In this document: piece by piece, positions 35,430 through 44,060 of the stretch
Layout of the letters: each line of letters opens with the position of its first letter
Numbering within the stretch: position 1 is the first letter of the stretch
From: Sphingorhabdus lacus
GTDB taxonomy: Bacteria > Pseudomonadota > Alphaproteobacteria > Sphingomonadales > Sphingomonadaceae
Direction: 5' to 3'
Assembly (NCBI RefSeq): GCF_009768975.1
Contig: NZ_CP035733.1
Location: 496,001-560,000, forward strand
DNA length: 64,000 nucleotides
Notes under the pieces: generated by a model
The model's database searches: none
Seen by the model: only the letters and a program-made list of their open reading frames with translations
What the model was told of the DNA's origin: nothing
Program-made: the position numbers and the translations under genes

Positions 35430-35558
35430 ATTATATCTCTATTCGTGTCGTTAATGGGATTATCTGCCAAAAATATGCCGCAGAACCCAGCTATACGCAA
35501 GGACATGCTAACGTCCGCTGGCTAAACTCCGGTCAACAGGATTCCGGGACAAATAATA
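35430..35558. promoter_or_regulatory. Divergent Lrp / E1-like promoter region
   Basis: A 129-base gap between divergent starts, where the Lrp protein would be expected to bind. I see a short imperfect repeat (GGAC near 35501, GTCC near 35513) but no convincing long palindrome. No gene. Confidence 0.4.
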
Positions 35559-37901
35559 ATGGCGACCAAATTTGCGGATGCGCGCGAAGAGAAGATAGCG
35601 GCCATTGAGGCGCTGGATACGCGGCTGCGTTGGCTGTCGTCTTGGACGGTGCATAACGCCAACCATATCCGCAAAAAGCGTGATGGCCTGAAGGTGGGCG
35701 GGCATCAGGCAAGCTGCGCCTCCATGACCGCTATCATGGCGGCACTCTATTTCCATGCCCTGCGGCCCAATGACAAGGTGTCGGTAAAGCCGCATGCGGG
35801 GCCGGTGTTGCAGGCGATCCATTATATGCTGGGCAACCAGTCGCTTGAGCAGCTGCAGCAGTTCCGCGCTTTGGGCGGCGCACAAAGCTATCCATCGCGC
35901 ACCAAGGACAAAATCCCCGTCGATTTTTCCACCGGGTCGGTGGGGCTGGGCGTGGCTATCACGGCTTTCTCAAGCCTTGTTCAGGACTATCTGGTCGCCC
36001 ATGGCTCCATGGCCGAGGCCGATGCGGGGCGGATGATATCGCTGATGGGCGACGCCGAGCTTGACGAAGGCAATATCTATGAGTGCCTGATCGAAGGCTA
36101 TAAGCATGACATCCGCAACTGCTGGTGGGTGGTGGATTACAACCGTCAGTCGCTGGACAGCACCACGGCGGACCGCATGTTCCGCCGCTTTGATGACATT
36201 TTCGAAACCTGCGGTTGGCGCGTCATTACGCTGAAGCACGGCAAGCTGTTGCGCGCGGCATTTGCGCGGCCGGGCGGGAAGTCACTTGAGGACTGGATCG
36301 AAAATTGCCCCAATGCCGAATATGCCGTGCTGACCTATCAGGGCGGTACCGCGTGGCGCGCGCGGTTGATCGACGATATCGGCCACAAACCCCATGTCAA
36401 AAAGCTGCTCGACAGTTTTGATGATGATGGTCTGGGCGCCTTGATGACCAATTTGGGCGGGCATTGCATCGCCTCGCTCATGGAAGCGTTTGACAGCGCG
36501 GACGACGACCGACCGACCTTGTTCATTGCCTATACGGTCAAGGGATATGGCCTGCCGCTGGCCGGGCATAAAGACAATCATTCGGGTATGATGAACCCTG
36601 CGCAAATAGAACAATTGCGCGAAAGCTTGGGCATTGAAGCCGGGCAGGAATGGGAGCCTTTCGCCGGTCTCGGCGGCAATATGGCGGCACGGCTGAAGGA
36701 TTTTGTCGACCGGAGTGTCCTTGCGAAAAAGGACGAGGAAAGTTCGCCTCCACCCATCTTCGTGCCGGCGCGCCTTCCGGTTCCGACTGGCGAAACACAA
36801 TCGACCCAAGCGGCGTTCGGACATGTGCTGCTCGATCTGGCAAAATCGTCCGAGCCATTGGCGGACCATATTGTCACAACGGCGCCCGATGTTACCCAGA
36901 CGACGAACTTGGGCGGCTTCGTCAATCAACGTGGTCTGTTCCGGCGGTCCCAAGTCGCGGACATCTTTCGCGAGGCGAAAATTCCGTCGGCCCAGAAATG
37001 GGCTGCGCATGCCGCTGGCCAGCATATCGAGCTTGGCATTGCAGAGAATAACTTCTTCCTGTTGCTGACATCACTTGGCCTAGCTGCCCCACATTTCGGG
37101 ACGCGATTGATACCGGTGGGCACGGTCTATGATCCGTTTATCTCGCGCGGGCTCGATGCGCTGAATTACGGCTGTTACTCGGACGCGCGCTTTTTGCTGG
37201 TCGGCACACCATCGGGCCTGACCTTGGGACCAGAAGGCGGGGCGCACCAGTCGATCAACACGCCGCTGATCGGTATGGGGCAGCCCGGCCTTGCCTATTT
37301 CGAACCTGCCTATGCGGACGAGGTGGCGCTGTTCATGCGCTGGGCCTTTGAATATCTGCAGCAGCCCGACGGCAGCTCGGTCTATCTACGGCTCAGCACC
37401 CGGCAAATCCCGCAAGTCTCCCGCGAAGATACGCAGTGGGAGGAAGACGCTCTGAAAGGTGGCTATTGGTTGCGCAAACCCGCACCGGGATCGCAGGCAG
37501 CTATTGCCTTTACCGGTGCAATTGCGCCCGAAATCCTGTCGGCATACGAACAATTGGTGGATGACATTCCCGGGCTCGGGGTGTTGAATATCACTTCGCC
37601 CGATGTCCTGCACCGTGAATGGTCTGCGCAGAAGGCAGCGCGATGGACGGGCCGTCATGGAGCGGTCAGCCATATAGAGACATTATTGTCCGACCTTGCG
37701 CCCCATGCGGGGATTGTGACGGCGATCGACGGCTCACCGGGGGCGCTGTCGTGGATCGGCGGCGTCAAAGGCATGCGGATCAGCCCGCTCGGAACGGACC
37801 GCTTCGGTCAAACCGGCGATCTACCCGATCTTTACCGCAACTACAGGCTCGACGCCGATGCGGTTATCGATGCGATGGCGGAGCTGTTTCTCGTCCGGTA
37901 A
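35559..37901 (+). CDS. Homodimeric 2-oxoacid dehydrogenase E1-like (AceE/MdeB-type) TPP enzyme
   Basis: A 780-residue thiamine-diphosphate enzyme of the transketolase fold. The TPP/Mg motif is GDAELDEGNIYE then VVDYNRQSLD (about residues 163-200); early KPHAGPVLQAIHYM is typical of AceE/MdeB-type E1 proteins. It would decarboxylate a 2-oxo acid. It is shorter than E. coli AceE (about 887) but close to MdeB, the 2-oxobutyrate-type E1 encoded next to methionine gamma-lyase in P. putida. No methionine gamma-lyase is seen here. Divergent from the Lrp gene, so probably controlled by it. Confidence 0.85.
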   Translation: MATKFADAREEKIAAIEALDTRLRWLSSWTVHNANHIRKKRDGLKVGGHQASCASMTAIMAALYFHALRPNDKVSVKPHAGPVLQAIHYMLGNQSLEQLQQFRALGGAQSYPSRTKDKIPVDFSTGSVGLGVAITAFSSLVQDYLVAHGSMAEADAGRMISLMGDAELDEGNIYECLIEGYKHDIRNCWWVVDYNRQSLDSTTADRMFRRFDDIFETCGWRVITLKHGKLLRAAFARPGGKSLEDWIENCPNAEYAVLTYQGGTAWRARLIDDIGHKPHVKKLLDSFDDDGLGALMTNLGGHCIASLMEAFDSADDDRPTLFIAYTVKGYGLPLAGHKDNHSGMMNPAQIEQLRESLGIEAGQEWEPFAGLGGNMAARLKDFVDRSVLAKKDEESSPPPIFVPARLPVPTGETQSTQAAFGHVLLDLAKSSEPLADHIVTTAPDVTQTTNLGGFVNQRGLFRRSQVADIFREAKIPSAQKWAAHAAGQHIELGIAENNFFLLLTSLGLAAPHFGTRLIPVGTVYDPFISRGLDALNYGCYSDARFLLVGTPSGLTLGPEGGAHQSINTPLIGMGQPGLAYFEPAYADEVALFMRWAFEYLQQPDGSSVYLRLSTRQIPQVSREDTQWEEDALKGGYWLRKPAPGSQAAIAFTGAIAPEILSAYEQLVDDIPGLGVLNITSPDVLHREWSAQKAARWTGRHGAVSHIETLLSDLAPHAGIVTAIDGSPGALSWIGGVKGMRISPLGTDRFGQTGDLPDLYRNYRLDADAVIDAMAELFLVR

Positions 37902-37918
37902 ACTTACCGCGGCAGAAT

Positions 37919-38548
37919 TCAGACACTGAGCCAGATGATGTGCGCAATTGCGGCACCTAGCGCGATGACGATCGCAGACGAGACTCTGGGCCCCAGATAA
38001 AGCGACAGCACCCGTTGGGTCGGGAATGAAAATGTCGCTAGCGTGCCGAGCATCTTGTCTGGATGGCCTTCCTTGAATGTGGGATCCATCACCAGCTTCA
38101 CCATGTCGCGCCGACTTCGGTACCGCATCAGACCGAAGATCGTCCAGCCGGGATCGCCCTCGGTATTCCACGCATCGATGTATCCGCCGACTTTACGCCC
38201 TACCATGACCGGATGGCCACCGTTCCGGAAAAGTACCGGCATGAACCGCTTCGAATAACGCTGGAGGAGGCTCAGGCCTTGCACCATCTGGCCGGTTACA
38301 GGGTCCTTGACGTCGTCCATCTGCGCTTTGACCAGATTGAGCATGATAAATTCGCGGCCGTCATCCGCTTCCAGAAAGGCGCGTAAAACCGAGACGTTAT
38401 TACCCGATGCTTCGAAGCGATCTTGTGTTGCATCGATAAAGGAGTCGATCTCGTCCGCTTTGAGGGGGCCTGACCAATTGTCGTACCAAAGGCGGAACAG
38501 CAGATAGAGCGCCAGCGCCGATCCCCAGATGACGGCAACGGCCATCAT
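37919..38548 (-). CDS. Membrane-anchored DUF1330-like hypothetical protein
   Basis: A 209-residue protein with an N-terminal membrane segment (about 2-20), a soluble middle part and a C-terminal membrane segment (about 190-207). The middle resembles a dimeric alpha/beta barrel: EFIMLNLVKAQ at the start and FGLMRYRSRRDMVKLVMDP later, as in DUF1330-type folds. The ATG lies in the stop of the upstream small gene (ATGA). The tail converges on the E1-like gene with 17 bases between. Function unknown. Confidence 0.75.
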   Translation of the reverse strand: MMAVAVIWGSALALYLLFRLWYDNWSGPLKADEIDSFIDATQDRFEASGNNVSVLRAFLEADDGREFIMLNLVKAQMDDVKDPVTGQMVQGLSLLQRYSKRFMPVLFRNGGHPVMVGRKVGGYIDAWNTEGDPGWTIFGLMRYRSRRDMVKLVMDPTFKEGHPDKMLGTLATFSFPTQRVLSLYLGPRVSSAIVIALGAAIAHIIWLSV

Positions 38549-38808
38549 TCTTTGCCCGCTGCGCCTGATTTCAGGGCGCGCTGACGGTCGCGTTGGGCCT
38601 TGGCCGCTTCCTTGCATCCGGGCGATGTTTTCTGGATGTTGCGGATCAGGCAAGCCCGAACTTTATCCCGATTAAATGTGGCCAGTTCCGGCGAACAGAA
38701 TTTCTTCATATCGGCCATACAAGCCTCGCGGACGCTTGTTTGCGCCTCGACCGGCGTGGCTATCAGCATGGTCACGCATGCTATGATCGAAACACCTAAA
38801 TTCCGCAT
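38545..38808 (-). CDS. Small exported cysteine-containing protein
   Basis: An 87-residue protein with a signal peptide ending VEAQ and four cysteines in the mature part (C30, C38, C53, C65) spaced like a Cys-rich repeat (CMADMKKFC ... CLIRN ... PGC), so two disulfides are likely. It is coupled to the downstream DUF1330-like gene. Its promoter is the TetR operator region at 38839-38871. Function unknown. Confidence 0.7.
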   Translation of the reverse strand: MRNLGVSIIACVTMLIATPVEAQTSVREACMADMKKFCSPELATFNRDKVRACLIRNIQKTSPGCKEAAKAQRDRQRALKSGAAGKE

Positions 38809-38838
38809 CGTTTCAGCTCCACTATTTTCGCTACATTA

Positions 38839-38871
38839 TATTGGCATTATATGTGCCAATAGAGTTTGGCA
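38839..38871. promoter_or_regulatory. TetR-type operator cluster in the divergent promoter
   Basis: Perfect inverted repeat TATTGGCA (38839-38846) / TGCCAATA (38854-38861) with a seven-base spacer, followed by another half-site TTTGGCA (38865-38871). It lies between the small exported protein gene (start 38808) and the TetR gene (start 38916). The same half-sites occur in front of the 39606 gene. Probably the binding site of the adjacent TetR protein. Confidence 0.7.
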
Positions 38872-38915
38872 AGTCAGGCATTGCCTTGTAATAGCTGGTA
38901 TATGAAACGAGAAAG

Positions 38916-39530
38916 ATGCCTATGACATCGGCGCACGAGAAAACCGAAGCCTTGAAATTGGATGGCCGTCGTGCCCGCAGCCGGTCCAGCCGATCCAAAA
39001 TTGTCGAGGCGATGTTGCAGTTGGTCGGGAACGGCGATGTCGCCCCAAGTGCGGCGCGCGTTGCTGACATTGCAGGCGTCGGTTTGCGGACGGTGTTCCG
39101 GCATTTTGACGATATGGACACGCTTTACCGCGAAATGAGTGCGGTGATCGAGGAACGTGTGCTGCCGATTATCGCAGAGCCATTGAAGGGTCCGAACTGG
39201 AAAGCCAGGATGACCGAGATTGCGGACCGGCGTGCCATCGTTTTTGAAACTATTCTGCCCTTTCGGATCTCCGCCAATCTGAAACGTTTCCAGTCATCTT
39301 ATTTGATGCAGGATTATCAACGCCTGCTGAAGGCAGAGGCGGACGGAGTAGAGGCGCTGTTACCCGGAAGCGTCAAAGAAGACAGTGTTGGCGCACGCGG
39401 CCTCAACGTCATCCTCAGTTTTCAGACTTGGCGTCTGTTGCGTCATGATCAGGGCTTGTCGACCGAGGAAGCGGGGCTCGTCATCAAAAGAATGCTGGCG
39501 GACGCGTTGCAGCATATGCCCGACCAATAA
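38916..39530 (+). CDS. TetR-family transcriptional regulator
   Basis: A 204-residue regulator with an N-terminal TetR HTH (SRSKIVEAMLQL, then VADIAGVGLRTVFRHFDDMD) and a helical ligand domain. Two alternative ATGs are close (38916 and 38922); the first follows GAGAAAG. It lies directly after the operator cluster at 38839-38871 and is likely autoregulated. The dehalogenase-like gene and the SDR follow it. The ligand is not predictable. Confidence 0.92.
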   Translation: MPMTSAHEKTEALKLDGRRARSRSSRSKIVEAMLQLVGNGDVAPSAARVADIAGVGLRTVFRHFDDMDTLYREMSAVIEERVLPIIAEPLKGPNWKARMTEIADRRAIVFETILPFRISANLKRFQSSYLMQDYQRLLKAEADGVEALLPGSVKEDSVGARGLNVILSFQTWRLLRHDQGLSTEEAGLVIKRMLADALQHMPDQ

Positions 39531-39565
39531 GTGCGCCGGCGCATCAGATTGACCATATAAATTTA

Positions 39566-39595
39566 ATATGGCACTGTTTGTGCCAATATATTGGC
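39566..39595. promoter_or_regulatory. Second TetR operator cluster, before the dehalogenase-like gene
   Basis: TATGGCA (39567-39573), seven bases, TGCCAATA (39581-39588), then TATTGGC (39589-39595). The last two join as a perfect 14-base palindrome (39582-39595). The half-sites and the seven-base spacing match the operator at 38839-38871. It ends 10 bases before the ATG at 39606 and overlaps the RBS region, so repression is likely. Confidence 0.7.
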
Positions 39596-39605
39596 GGAGA
39601 TAGTT

Positions 39606-40502
39606 ATGAAAGTCATGCGCACACCCGATGCCGCCTTTGAGGACATCGCGGATTTCCCGTTCCAGCCGCATTATACCGAGATTTCCGATCCGCAGGACGG
39701 AACCGCTTTGCGTGTCCACTATATCGATGAAGGGCCCCGGGATGCCCAGGTGGTTCTCATGATGCATGGCGAGCCGAGCTGGTCCTATCTTTACCGGCAT
39801 ATGATTCCTCCGGTAGCGGAAAGGGGGCTTCGTGTCGTGGCACCCGATCTTATCGGATTTGGAAAATCGGACAAACCGTCGAAGAAAAGCGATTATAGCT
39901 ATGCGCGCCATGTGGCGTGGATGCGGGCTTGGCTCGAGAAGCTTGATTTGCGCAATATCACCCTTGTGTGTCAGGATTGGGGGTCGCTGGTCGGTTTGCG
40001 TCTAGTGGGCGAAATGCCCGACCGCTTCGCTGGCGTTGTACTGTCAAACGGGGGCTTGCCTGAAGGCGGCCCCGCGCCGCGTGCCTTTGCGATCTGGCGC
40101 GCTTTTTCGAAATGGAGCCCCATTTTTCCGATTGGTAAAATCGTCAGCGCAGGAACCAAGCGCGGGTTGAGTGATGCGGAAATTGCCGCCTACAACGCGC
40201 CTTTTCCCGACAGCGGATACACGGCTGCAGCACGGATATTTCCATCCTTCGTTCCCTTCAAAAATAATGTCGCGATCCCTGACCAGAAAAAGGCTTGGGC
40301 GGTTCTCGAGAAATTCGACAAGCCATTTCTCTGCTGCTTCAGCGATGGTGACCCTGTTACCCGAGGAGGCGAGGCGAGGTGGATTGGCCGCGTTCCGGGA
40401 ACTGAAGGCCAGCCGCACACGACGTTAAAAGGCGGGCACTTCATTCAGGAAGATGATCCCAAAGGATTTGTTGACTGCATATTGAAAGTCGCCAAGGCGT
40501 AA
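39606..40502 (+). CDS. Haloalkane dehalogenase-like alpha/beta hydrolase (HLD-I type)
   Basis: A 298-residue cytosolic alpha/beta hydrolase with the haloalkane dehalogenase catalytic set: nucleophile D124 with W125 in CQDWGS, oxyanion HGEPSW (E56) at 54-59, acid D247 or D249 in FSDGDP and base H278 in GGHF. D124, W125 and E56 have the same numbers as in DhlA. A tryptophan in the cap (about W164) could be the second halide contact. Start ATG 39606 follows GGAGATAG; the earlier frame from 39591 overlaps the operator. It may hydrolyse a halogenated alkane, but an epoxide or ester substrate cannot be excluded. Confidence 0.8.
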   Translation: MKVMRTPDAAFEDIADFPFQPHYTEISDPQDGTALRVHYIDEGPRDAQVVLMMHGEPSWSYLYRHMIPPVAERGLRVVAPDLIGFGKSDKPSKKSDYSYARHVAWMRAWLEKLDLRNITLVCQDWGSLVGLRLVGEMPDRFAGVVLSNGGLPEGGPAPRAFAIWRAFSKWSPIFPIGKIVSAGTKRGLSDAEIAAYNAPFPDSGYTAAARIFPSFVPFKNNVAIPDQKKAWAVLEKFDKPFLCCFSDGDPVTRGGEARWIGRVPGTEGQPHTTLKGGHFIQEDDPKGFVDCILKVAKA

Positions 40503-40542
40503 AAGCGCAACAATTGTCGGTAAATTAGAGGAGCGTGGGGTC

Positions 40543-41313
40543 TTGAAAACAGCAGTGGTGACGGGTGCAGCCCAAGGGGTCGGTCTGGCGACATCGGTCA
40601 AATTGGCCTCCAACGGTTTTCATGTGGTTTTGACCGACCTGCAACCCTTGGAAAGCACAATCGCGGAGCTTTCGGCATCCGGATTATCGGTCCAGGGCAT
40701 TAGCGGCGACATCGCTTCGGAAGAGTTTGTCGCTGCGCTTGCCAGTCAGGTCGCTTCGGAACATGGCGCCGCCGATGTGCTGGTCAACAATGCCGGGATC
40801 AGCATGATCGTCCCGGCCGAAGAAATCGGGCGGAGCGAATGGCACAAGGTGATGTCGATCAATCTGGAAGCCGCATTTTTCCTGTCGCAAGCCTTTGGAC
40901 GCCAGATGTTGGCGCAAGGCAGTGGCAGTATTGTCAATGTCGCGTCTATTGCCGGACTTTATGGGATTATCCACCGCGCGGCCTATAACGCGTCCAAGCA
41001 TGGCTTGATCGGCCTGACCCGTACTTTGGCAGCCGAATGGGGCGGACGCGGAGTTCGCGTTAACGCCGTTTGCCCCGGCTGGATAAAGACCGACATGGAT
41101 GTCATGTCACAGGCCACGGGCGCCTATAATGATGATGACATCATTGACCGGGTTCCCATGGGCCGTTTTGCCAAAGCCGAAGATGTGGCGGCCGCGATCG
41201 CTTTCCTGGCGTCTGAGGATAATTTCATCAATGGCGTGAGCCTGCCGGTCGACGGCGGCTGGACCGGCGATGCGAGCTGGAACAGCTTGCGGACGAAAAC
41301 GCGGGCCGGATAG
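40543..41313 (+). CDS. Short-chain dehydrogenase/reductase
   Basis: A 256-residue classical SDR: TGAAQGVG (residues 7-14), NNAG at about 86-89, the catalytic S and YNASK motif (Y near residue 147), and PGWIKTDM. The TTG start follows GAGGAG and gives MKTAVVTGAAQG. It is 40 bases after the dehalogenase-like gene on the same strand, so the alcohol produced by dehalogenation could be its substrate; this is inference. Confidence 0.93.
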   Translation: MKTAVVTGAAQGVGLATSVKLASNGFHVVLTDLQPLESTIAELSASGLSVQGISGDIASEEFVAALASQVASEHGAADVLVNNAGISMIVPAEEIGRSEWHKVMSINLEAAFFLSQAFGRQMLAQGSGSIVNVASIAGLYGIIHRAAYNASKHGLIGLTRTLAAEWGGRGVRVNAVCPGWIKTDMDVMSQATGAYNDDDIIDRVPMGRFAKAEDVAAAIAFLASEDNFINGVSLPVDGGWTGDASWNSLRTKTRAG

Positions 41314-41341
41314 AAACTACGTAAAATATATCCAGCGTTTT

Positions 41342-41377
41342 GGCTGCCTGCGGTGGGATCGACGGTTGCAGGCAGCC
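41342..41377. terminator. Hairpin between the convergent SDR and ompW genes
   Basis: GGCTGCCTGC at 41342-41351 pairs exactly with 41368-41377 (10 bp, 16-base loop). It lies between two converging genes, as a shared terminator would. There is no clear T-run on either side. Confidence 0.5.
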
Positions 41378-41401
41378 TCCACGCGACGGTCTGGTGAACC
41401 G

Positions 41402-42082
41402 TTAGAAGCGGTACGCCAGACCGGCACTAATGACCCACGGATCGAGGTCATGTTTTGTTTGTAGCGCCGTTGCAGCGCCCGCACGGAATGTTGCGGTGGT
41501 TCCCACGAAATAGCGTTTTGCATCTACCGAAAGACCAAGACCTTTGTCGTTCAGCTTCAGGTCGAGACCGGCTTGCAGAACGAAGCCAAGTTCATCGGAC
41601 AGATTGACATCGGTTGCGCCCAAGGCGGCGGCGTCAGCGCCCACATCTTCGCTGAAGATGAAGAAATGGGTGGGGCCTGCGCCGAGATAGGGCTTCACGC
41701 CTTCGCTCAGATTGAAATGATATTTCGCCGTAACGGTGGCGGGAAGGATGATCGCATTTTCAATCAGACGAGCTCTGGCCAACGCGCCCGTTCCGCGCAC
41801 ATCATGGGGAGTGATGCAGCAGATGGTCTCAATCGAGAAATTGGACGAAAGAAAATATTCCGCGGCGATGGTGGGGACGTAAGAGTCTGTGGCGCGTGTC
41901 TGCGACCCTGCGGGCAAGCCGATAAGGTCGGTTTTGACGTCGGTGATGGCGCCGTCGGGCAGCACGCCCGTTGCAAATGCCTTCAACTGGATCTTGCCTT
42001 CATTGTCTCCGGCATAGGCGGGTGTTGCCATAGAAATTGCGGCAGCACAGCAGGCCGCAAAAAGGAGGTTATGCCTTTTCAT
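41402..42082 (-). CDS. OmpW-family outer-membrane protein
   Basis: A 226-residue outer-membrane beta-barrel. It has a signal peptide ending PAYAG, the OmpW segments YHFNLSEGVKPYLGAGPTHFF and FVLQAGLDLKLNDKGLGLSVDAKRYF type patterns, and a C-terminal AYRF end. OmpW proteins form small eight-stranded hydrophobic pores. It is downstream of the 42758 gene on the same strand (91 bases). No specific regulation was seen. Confidence 0.92.
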   Translation of the reverse strand: MKRHNLLFAACCAAAISMATPAYAGDNEGKIQLKAFATGVLPDGAITDVKTDLIGLPAGSQTRATDSYVPTIAAEYFLSSNFSIETICCITPHDVRGTGALARARLIENAIILPATVTAKYHFNLSEGVKPYLGAGPTHFFIFSEDVGADAAALGATDVNLSDELGFVLQAGLDLKLNDKGLGLSVDAKRYFVGTTATFRAGAATALQTKHDLDPWVISAGLAYRF

Positions 42083-42173
42083 CGTTATTTTTCCTTATGG
42101 GGAATTCTGGGGAGGAATGTCCCGTTTGGGGGGAGGGGATGGCCGCCCGTTAAGGGCGACCATCTGGGGGGCA

Positions 42174-42758
42174 TTAGTCTTTGTGGGGCAAAGACGAATG
42201 GTGCAGAACGATCCGCAATTTGCCTTCACCGTCGCGGACATAGCCCCAGGTCTTGTCGACCGTGGTCACATTGCCCTTGGCGTCGGTTAGCATGACATTG
42301 CCCATTGACGTTGCCGAGTTGCCGGTGATCAGCACGCTTGCATTTTCGATCTTGTACGAACGCCAGCCTTTCAGCGCGAAGCCGGTGTCCTTGGGAAAGT
42401 TTTTGTCGCCACCAACAAAATAGGCCAGGGCACCGTCACGCTGGGTGCGGAATGTTTGCGGTGCAACGGTCAACGTCGGCTTGAACAGGACAGGGCCCAT
42501 ATTGTAGCCATAAGCGGTGTCGAGAACGGTTTCAGCGAGGCGCTTCGCGGCGGCATAGCCTTTGCGGTCATATTCGGTGGAAATGGCGACCAGAGCCTGG
42601 CCCCAAGCCTGTTGCGCGGCTTCGACTTCGGCCAGTGTAATCGGCGCATAAGGTGCCGAAGCGGCATGTACCGACTGTGTTCCGGCGATGGCAGGCGAGG
42701 CCATAAGCGACAGGGGGAGCAGCGCTGCGGCTGCGATCTTCAAACGAAAACTCTTCAT
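42174..42758 (-). CDS. Exported NTF2-like/SnoaL-like hypothetical protein
   Basis: A 194-residue exported protein: signal peptide (MKSFRLKIAAAALLPLSLMASPAIAG), then an NTF2/SnoaL-like region starting ITLAEVEAAQQAWGQALVAIS and ending WGYVRDGEGKLRIVLHHSS. Members are sometimes labelled phosphoribosyl-AMP cyclohydrolase, which this sequence does not support. Start ATG 42758 with GGGAG; the frame extending to 42923 is rejected. It is transcribed away from the histidine kinase gene across a shared promoter region. Function unknown. Confidence 0.75.
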   Translation of the reverse strand: MKSFRLKIAAAALLPLSLMASPAIAGTQSVHAASAPYAPITLAEVEAAQQAWGQALVAISTEYDRKGYAAAKRLAETVLDTAYGYNMGPVLFKPTLTVAPQTFRTQRDGALAYFVGGDKNFPKDTGFALKGWRSYKIENASVLITGNSATSMGNVMLTDAKGNVTTVDKTWGYVRDGEGKLRIVLHHSSLPHKD

Positions 42759-42951
42759 AATCTGCACTCCCGATTTAAAGCCGCGCTGCAACTCTGCGGA
42801 CGTGCAGGTGGTGCGGCATGAACAATGGACTTGGTGCCCATGACGAAGAGATAGAGTTATTCGCAGGGGGCTAAAATTGGCCGGATGGCCCGCCGCGCGG
42901 CCTAGGCCGGTTGGCCTATGCACTCCGCGCCCGAATGTTTACAACGGCGCG

Positions 42952-44058
42952 ATGCGAATCTCGTCACCGCTCCTCGACCAGCAGATCGATACGATCACGG
43001 AATTGCGCGAGCTCTATCGCGCGTCCGAAGCGCGCGGCGCGCGGTTGCGGTTGCTGTCGACGAGTGGACGTGAAATGGCGCAGGCCACGCAGGAGAATAG
43101 CGCAGAGGTGTTGCGGCGCTGCGCCGAAAGGTTGGCCTTTTTTGTTGGCAAATCCCGTGCCGAGATCAGTTTGCGGCCAGAAGATGCCGGGATCGCCATA
43201 CTAGCCCCCGGCGAAGGAAAACGCATCGTCGGTCGCATCATCATCGACGGCCTGACGGGGATTGAGCAAATCGTTGACCGTGAGGATGCCGAAGCTTTCC
43301 GGATGCATCTGGAACTTATGGGCGCGACAATTGCGCGCATGAATGACGCCCATGATCGCGACCGGCTGTTAAATACATTGCAGGAACGCGAGCTTCGTCT
43401 TGAATATCTCGTAGGACGCATGTTCTCCACGCAGGAGGAAGAACGTCGCCGCGTGTCGCAGGAATTGCACGATGGGGTCGCACAGACCGCAACGGCGCTG
43501 GTGCGCATTCTTGAGGGCACGACAACACAGCCCAACGCCGATATTCCCGCTGCGGAACGCGTTAAGCTTGCGGCAATTGCGCGCGATCTGGTGACAGAGT
43601 TGCGCGGAGTCATCGGCGGGCTGCGGCCCACATTGCTCGATGATCTGGGGCTTGAAGCCGCTCTGGTCGCGCTGGCCGACGCCCTTCGCGTCGATGGTTA
43701 TGACGTTGCCGTTGATCTTTCGAAACAGGCCGTCACATGGCCCGCGCATCTCGAAACCGCCCTGTTTCGCGTGGCGCAAGAGGCGGTTGCGAATATCCGT
43801 AAACATGCCGGTCCGTCGTGCCGCGTTGTGGTGGAACTGGCGGTGTCGGATGAGCCCGATGGCTGCTTCTTACGCATTCAGGATTTCGGCAAAGGCTGTC
43901 CGTCACCGATGATGGAAAGCCCGACGGTAAACGCGGGTAGCCATGTCGGCATAGGGGTTATGCGCGAACGAATGGCCGCTGTCGGTGGCAGCTTGCGCTG
44001 GACGTCGCCACCACAAGGTGGTGTGTGCGTCCTTGCCCAGTTTCCGGTCACCTTCTGA
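42952..44058 (+). CDS. Soluble NarL-type sensor histidine kinase (HisKA_3)
   Basis: A 368-residue kinase with no membrane segment. Its N-terminal domain looks like a small cytosolic sensor or GAF-like domain (about 20-150), then the HisKA_3 dimerisation helix with phosphoacceptor H173 in RRRVSQELHDGVAQT, and a HATPase_c domain (about 250-368) with ANIRKH and GKGC segments. The start ATG 42952 was chosen over an upstream in-frame ATG at 42877. The next gene is its probable response regulator, two bases on. The signal is unknown. Confidence 0.9.
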   Translation: MRISSPLLDQQIDTITELRELYRASEARGARLRLLSTSGREMAQATQENSAEVLRRCAERLAFFVGKSRAEISLRPEDAGIAILAPGEGKRIVGRIIIDGLTGIEQIVDREDAEAFRMHLELMGATIARMNDAHDRDRLLNTLQERELRLEYLVGRMFSTQEEERRRVSQELHDGVAQTATALVRILEGTTTQPNADIPAAERVKLAAIARDLVTELRGVIGGLRPTLLDDLGLEAALVALADALRVDGYDVAVDLSKQAVTWPAHLETALFRVAQEAVANIRKHAGPSCRVVVELAVSDEPDGCFLRIQDFGKGCPSPMMESPTVNAGSHVGIGVMRERMAAVGGSLRWTSPPQGGVCVLAQFPVTF

Positions 44059-44060
44059 TT

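Noticed and set aside
42759..42923. Long N-terminal extension of the NTF2-like protein
   Set aside because: The ATG at 42758 has an RBS and gives a signal peptide; the extension has none.
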